A stretch of 35,535 nucleotides of DNA from JBEEPE01 sp964489645. GTDB taxonomy: Bacteria > Verrucomicrobiota > Verrucomicrobiia > Chthoniobacterales > Chthoniobacteraceae. The stretch covers positions 1 through 35,535 of the forward strand of contig CAZAZT010000021.1 of NCBI GenBank assembly GCA_964489645.1. Reading direction: 5' to 3'. How positions within the stretch are numbered: the stretch's first letter is position 1; every line of letters begins with the position of its first letter. Both the position numbers and the translations under genes were made by a program. Below, piece by piece: positions 34,375 to 35,535 of the stretch. The notes under the pieces were generated by a model. The model ran no database searches, was not told where the DNA came from, and saw nothing but the letters and a program-made list of their open reading frames with translations.

Positions 34375-35532
34375 CTACTTGCCCTCCAACCATTCAAGAT
34401 TGAATCGAGCACAATCGATGGAGGAACCCGCTTCGAAGAAACACAAGATGGTTCCGTCCTTCAGCACGGCAAGATCGGAATATGCGCTCGGACCGGGTTC
34501 CAGAACACGCGACACAGGCCATGTCTTCCCATCATCACGGCTCAGCTTGACCGTGAGATTCTGACGTTTTCCGCCTCCACCCGGCTTTGGATTACCCTGT
34601 GCGTCAACGGGAAGCGTATGCGGATTTGAGAAGACCAACATCCCAGGAGCCGCAGGATGTGAGGTCACACCCGCCATGCAGATCGGTTCCCAAAGCTCCT
34701 CATGGAACACAGGAGCACTCCATCCGCTTGCGCCGTCTGCGCTGAACACCAGAATTTTACGGTTCCGCTGAGAGGTGTTGCGGTTCACCAACACCACCCG
34801 TCCGTCCGACAATTCCGCGACAACGGTTTCGTTCGGGTTCTTGAAATCCCCCTCGTTGGGGACAGCGACTTCACCCGCCTTCCACGTGGCGCCATGATCA
34901 TCGCTGTAGATTGTGGCGGTAGCAGAAGGGGCATGAGCGCCCTTCCGTCCGTACGCCAGCCAGATGGGCACAACCAAACGCCCTGAACGCAGTTGAATAC
35001 CGTGGCCAGGTCCCGTCGCGATCACCTTCCAGTCGTACCGCTGCCGAAGGGGTTCGAATGCCGCGGTGATCTCTCGGGGAGCGCTCCACGTCACTCCATC
35101 ATCCGTGCTGCGCATCGCAAAACACCGTTCGTAGTTCACGCAGTACAGGAACTCCACGGCACCGGTCTTTTGGTCAACCAGCGCGACGGGATTGTTCACC
35201 GTTTGCTCCCGCTCACCGCCCTCTTTCTTCGTGGGATTCCCTTCGATGCGTTCAGCCCGATGCGCGATGTGCTGCACTGCGTCCCACGTTCGCCCGCCAT
35301 CGGTCGATCGCCGGAGATGGACCTCGATCTCACCCCAGTCCGAGGAGTTGTTCCGCCGCGCTTCGCAGTAGGCCAACACCGTGCCTTTTGCGGTGACGAC
35401 CATGCCGGGGATGCGATGTCGCGCCACTCCATTGAATCCCGCAGGAAATACTGGCGTCCGCTCCAAGATGGGAGCGGCATCCACAGCTGCCGTCATCAGC
35501 AGAATCCATAGGAACGTGAGAAGTTTGAGCAT
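34375..35532 (-). CDS. Secreted sialidase (exo-alpha-sialidase, BNR/Asp-box family)
   Basis: The 385-residue protein has a signal peptide (about 1-20, MLKLLTFLWILLMTAAVDAA). The sialidase FRIP-like motif is HRIPGM with R40. Four Asp boxes (S-x-D-x-G-x-T-W) are visible: STDGGRTW at 76-83, STDDGVTW, SDDHGATW and SRDDGKTW. Sialidases release terminal sialic acids from glycans in a six-bladed propeller fold. The ATG lies three bases from the window edge; the signal peptide supports it, but its promoter is outside. A host- or algal-glycan scavenging role fits the other secreted carbohydrate-type proteins here. Some BNR proteins act on other sugars, so the exact substrate is uncertain. Confidence 0.87.
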   Translation of the reverse strand: MLKLLTFLWILLMTAAVDAAPILERTPVFPAGFNGVARHRIPGMVVTAKGTVLAYCEARRNNSSDWGEIEVHLRRSTDGGRTWDAVQHIAHRAERIEGNPTKKEGGEREQTVNNPVALVDQKTGAVEFLYCVNYERCFAMRSTDDGVTWSAPREITAAFEPLRQRYDWKVIATGPGHGIQLRSGRLVVPIWLAYGRKGAHAPSATATIYSDDHGATWKAGEVAVPNEGDFKNPNETVVAELSDGRVVLVNRNTSQRNRKILVFSADGASGWSAPVFHEELWEPICMAGVTSHPAAPGMLVFSNPHTLPVDAQGNPKPGGGGKRQNLTVKLSRDDGKTWPVSRVLEPGPSAYSDLAVLKDGTILCFFEAGSSIDCARFNLEWLEGK

Positions 35533-35535
35533 GGC

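Overview
The window looks like a chromosomal contig from a member of the Verrucomicrobiota (PVC superphylum). Evidence: a paired DUF1501 / PSCyt-DUF1549-DUF1553 locus, a PVC-type 'membrane-bound dehydrogenase' propeller protein with an SGNH head, a TraR/DksA protein with a histone-H1-like tail, high-GC codon use, and a near absence of Shine-Dalgarno sequences. No rRNA, tRNA, CRISPR array, insertion sequence or prophage was seen. Three runs of exactly 100 N (5068-5167, 12918-13017, 32327-32426) are assembly gaps. Each falls inside a real gene, and reading frame shows that none of them is truly 100 bp.

Layout, left to right. 1-312 holds no recognisable gene. 313-1635 (+) encodes the H1-tail/DksA fusion, closed by a strong hairpin terminator. 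1766-6345 (-) is a two-gene secreted module (diheme cytochrome/LamG/DUF1553 protein, then DUF1501 protein). 6459-14060 (+) is a collinear run: FIST sensor protein, DsbD-like thiol:disulfide reductase, HAD phosphatase/mutase, RecQ, GlmS. FIST and GlmS both have promoter-like hexamers placed so that transcription would begin at or near the start codon. 14069-23006 (-) carries a prepilin peptidase with a large insert, glycyl-tRNA synthetase, a small hypothetical protein, a very large SGNH/propeller/azurin fusion, a D12-class adenine methyltransferase, and a soluble MCP-hairpin/Cache protein.

23191-30864 (+) is the most interesting block: a tight chemosensory operon cheA-cheW-mcp-cheR-cheB that ends in a receiver/class III adenylate cyclase fusion, with no stand-alone cheY and no flagellar gene in view. 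The cyclase keeps both metal aspartates, the transition-state Asn/Arg pair and the Lys/Asp pair expected for ATP. The likely logic is that the transmembrane MCP, and perhaps the soluble Cache protein divergent from cheA, control CheA. CheA would then phosphorylate CheB for adaptation and the cyclase receiver for cAMP output. A prepilin peptidase gene nearby makes a type IV pilus target conceivable, but that is inference.

The right end (30891-35532) has a secreted serine hydrolase of the beta-lactamase/class C fold, a PQQ-like propeller protein, a DUF429 protein, and a convergent secreted sialidase with four Asp boxes.

A recurrent signal is CCCTCC placed 0-6 nt before the start codon of at least five genes (7657, 9760, 10383, 28508, 29677). 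It has the sequence of the anti-Shine-Dalgarno itself, so it cannot act as a ribosome-binding site in the usual way.
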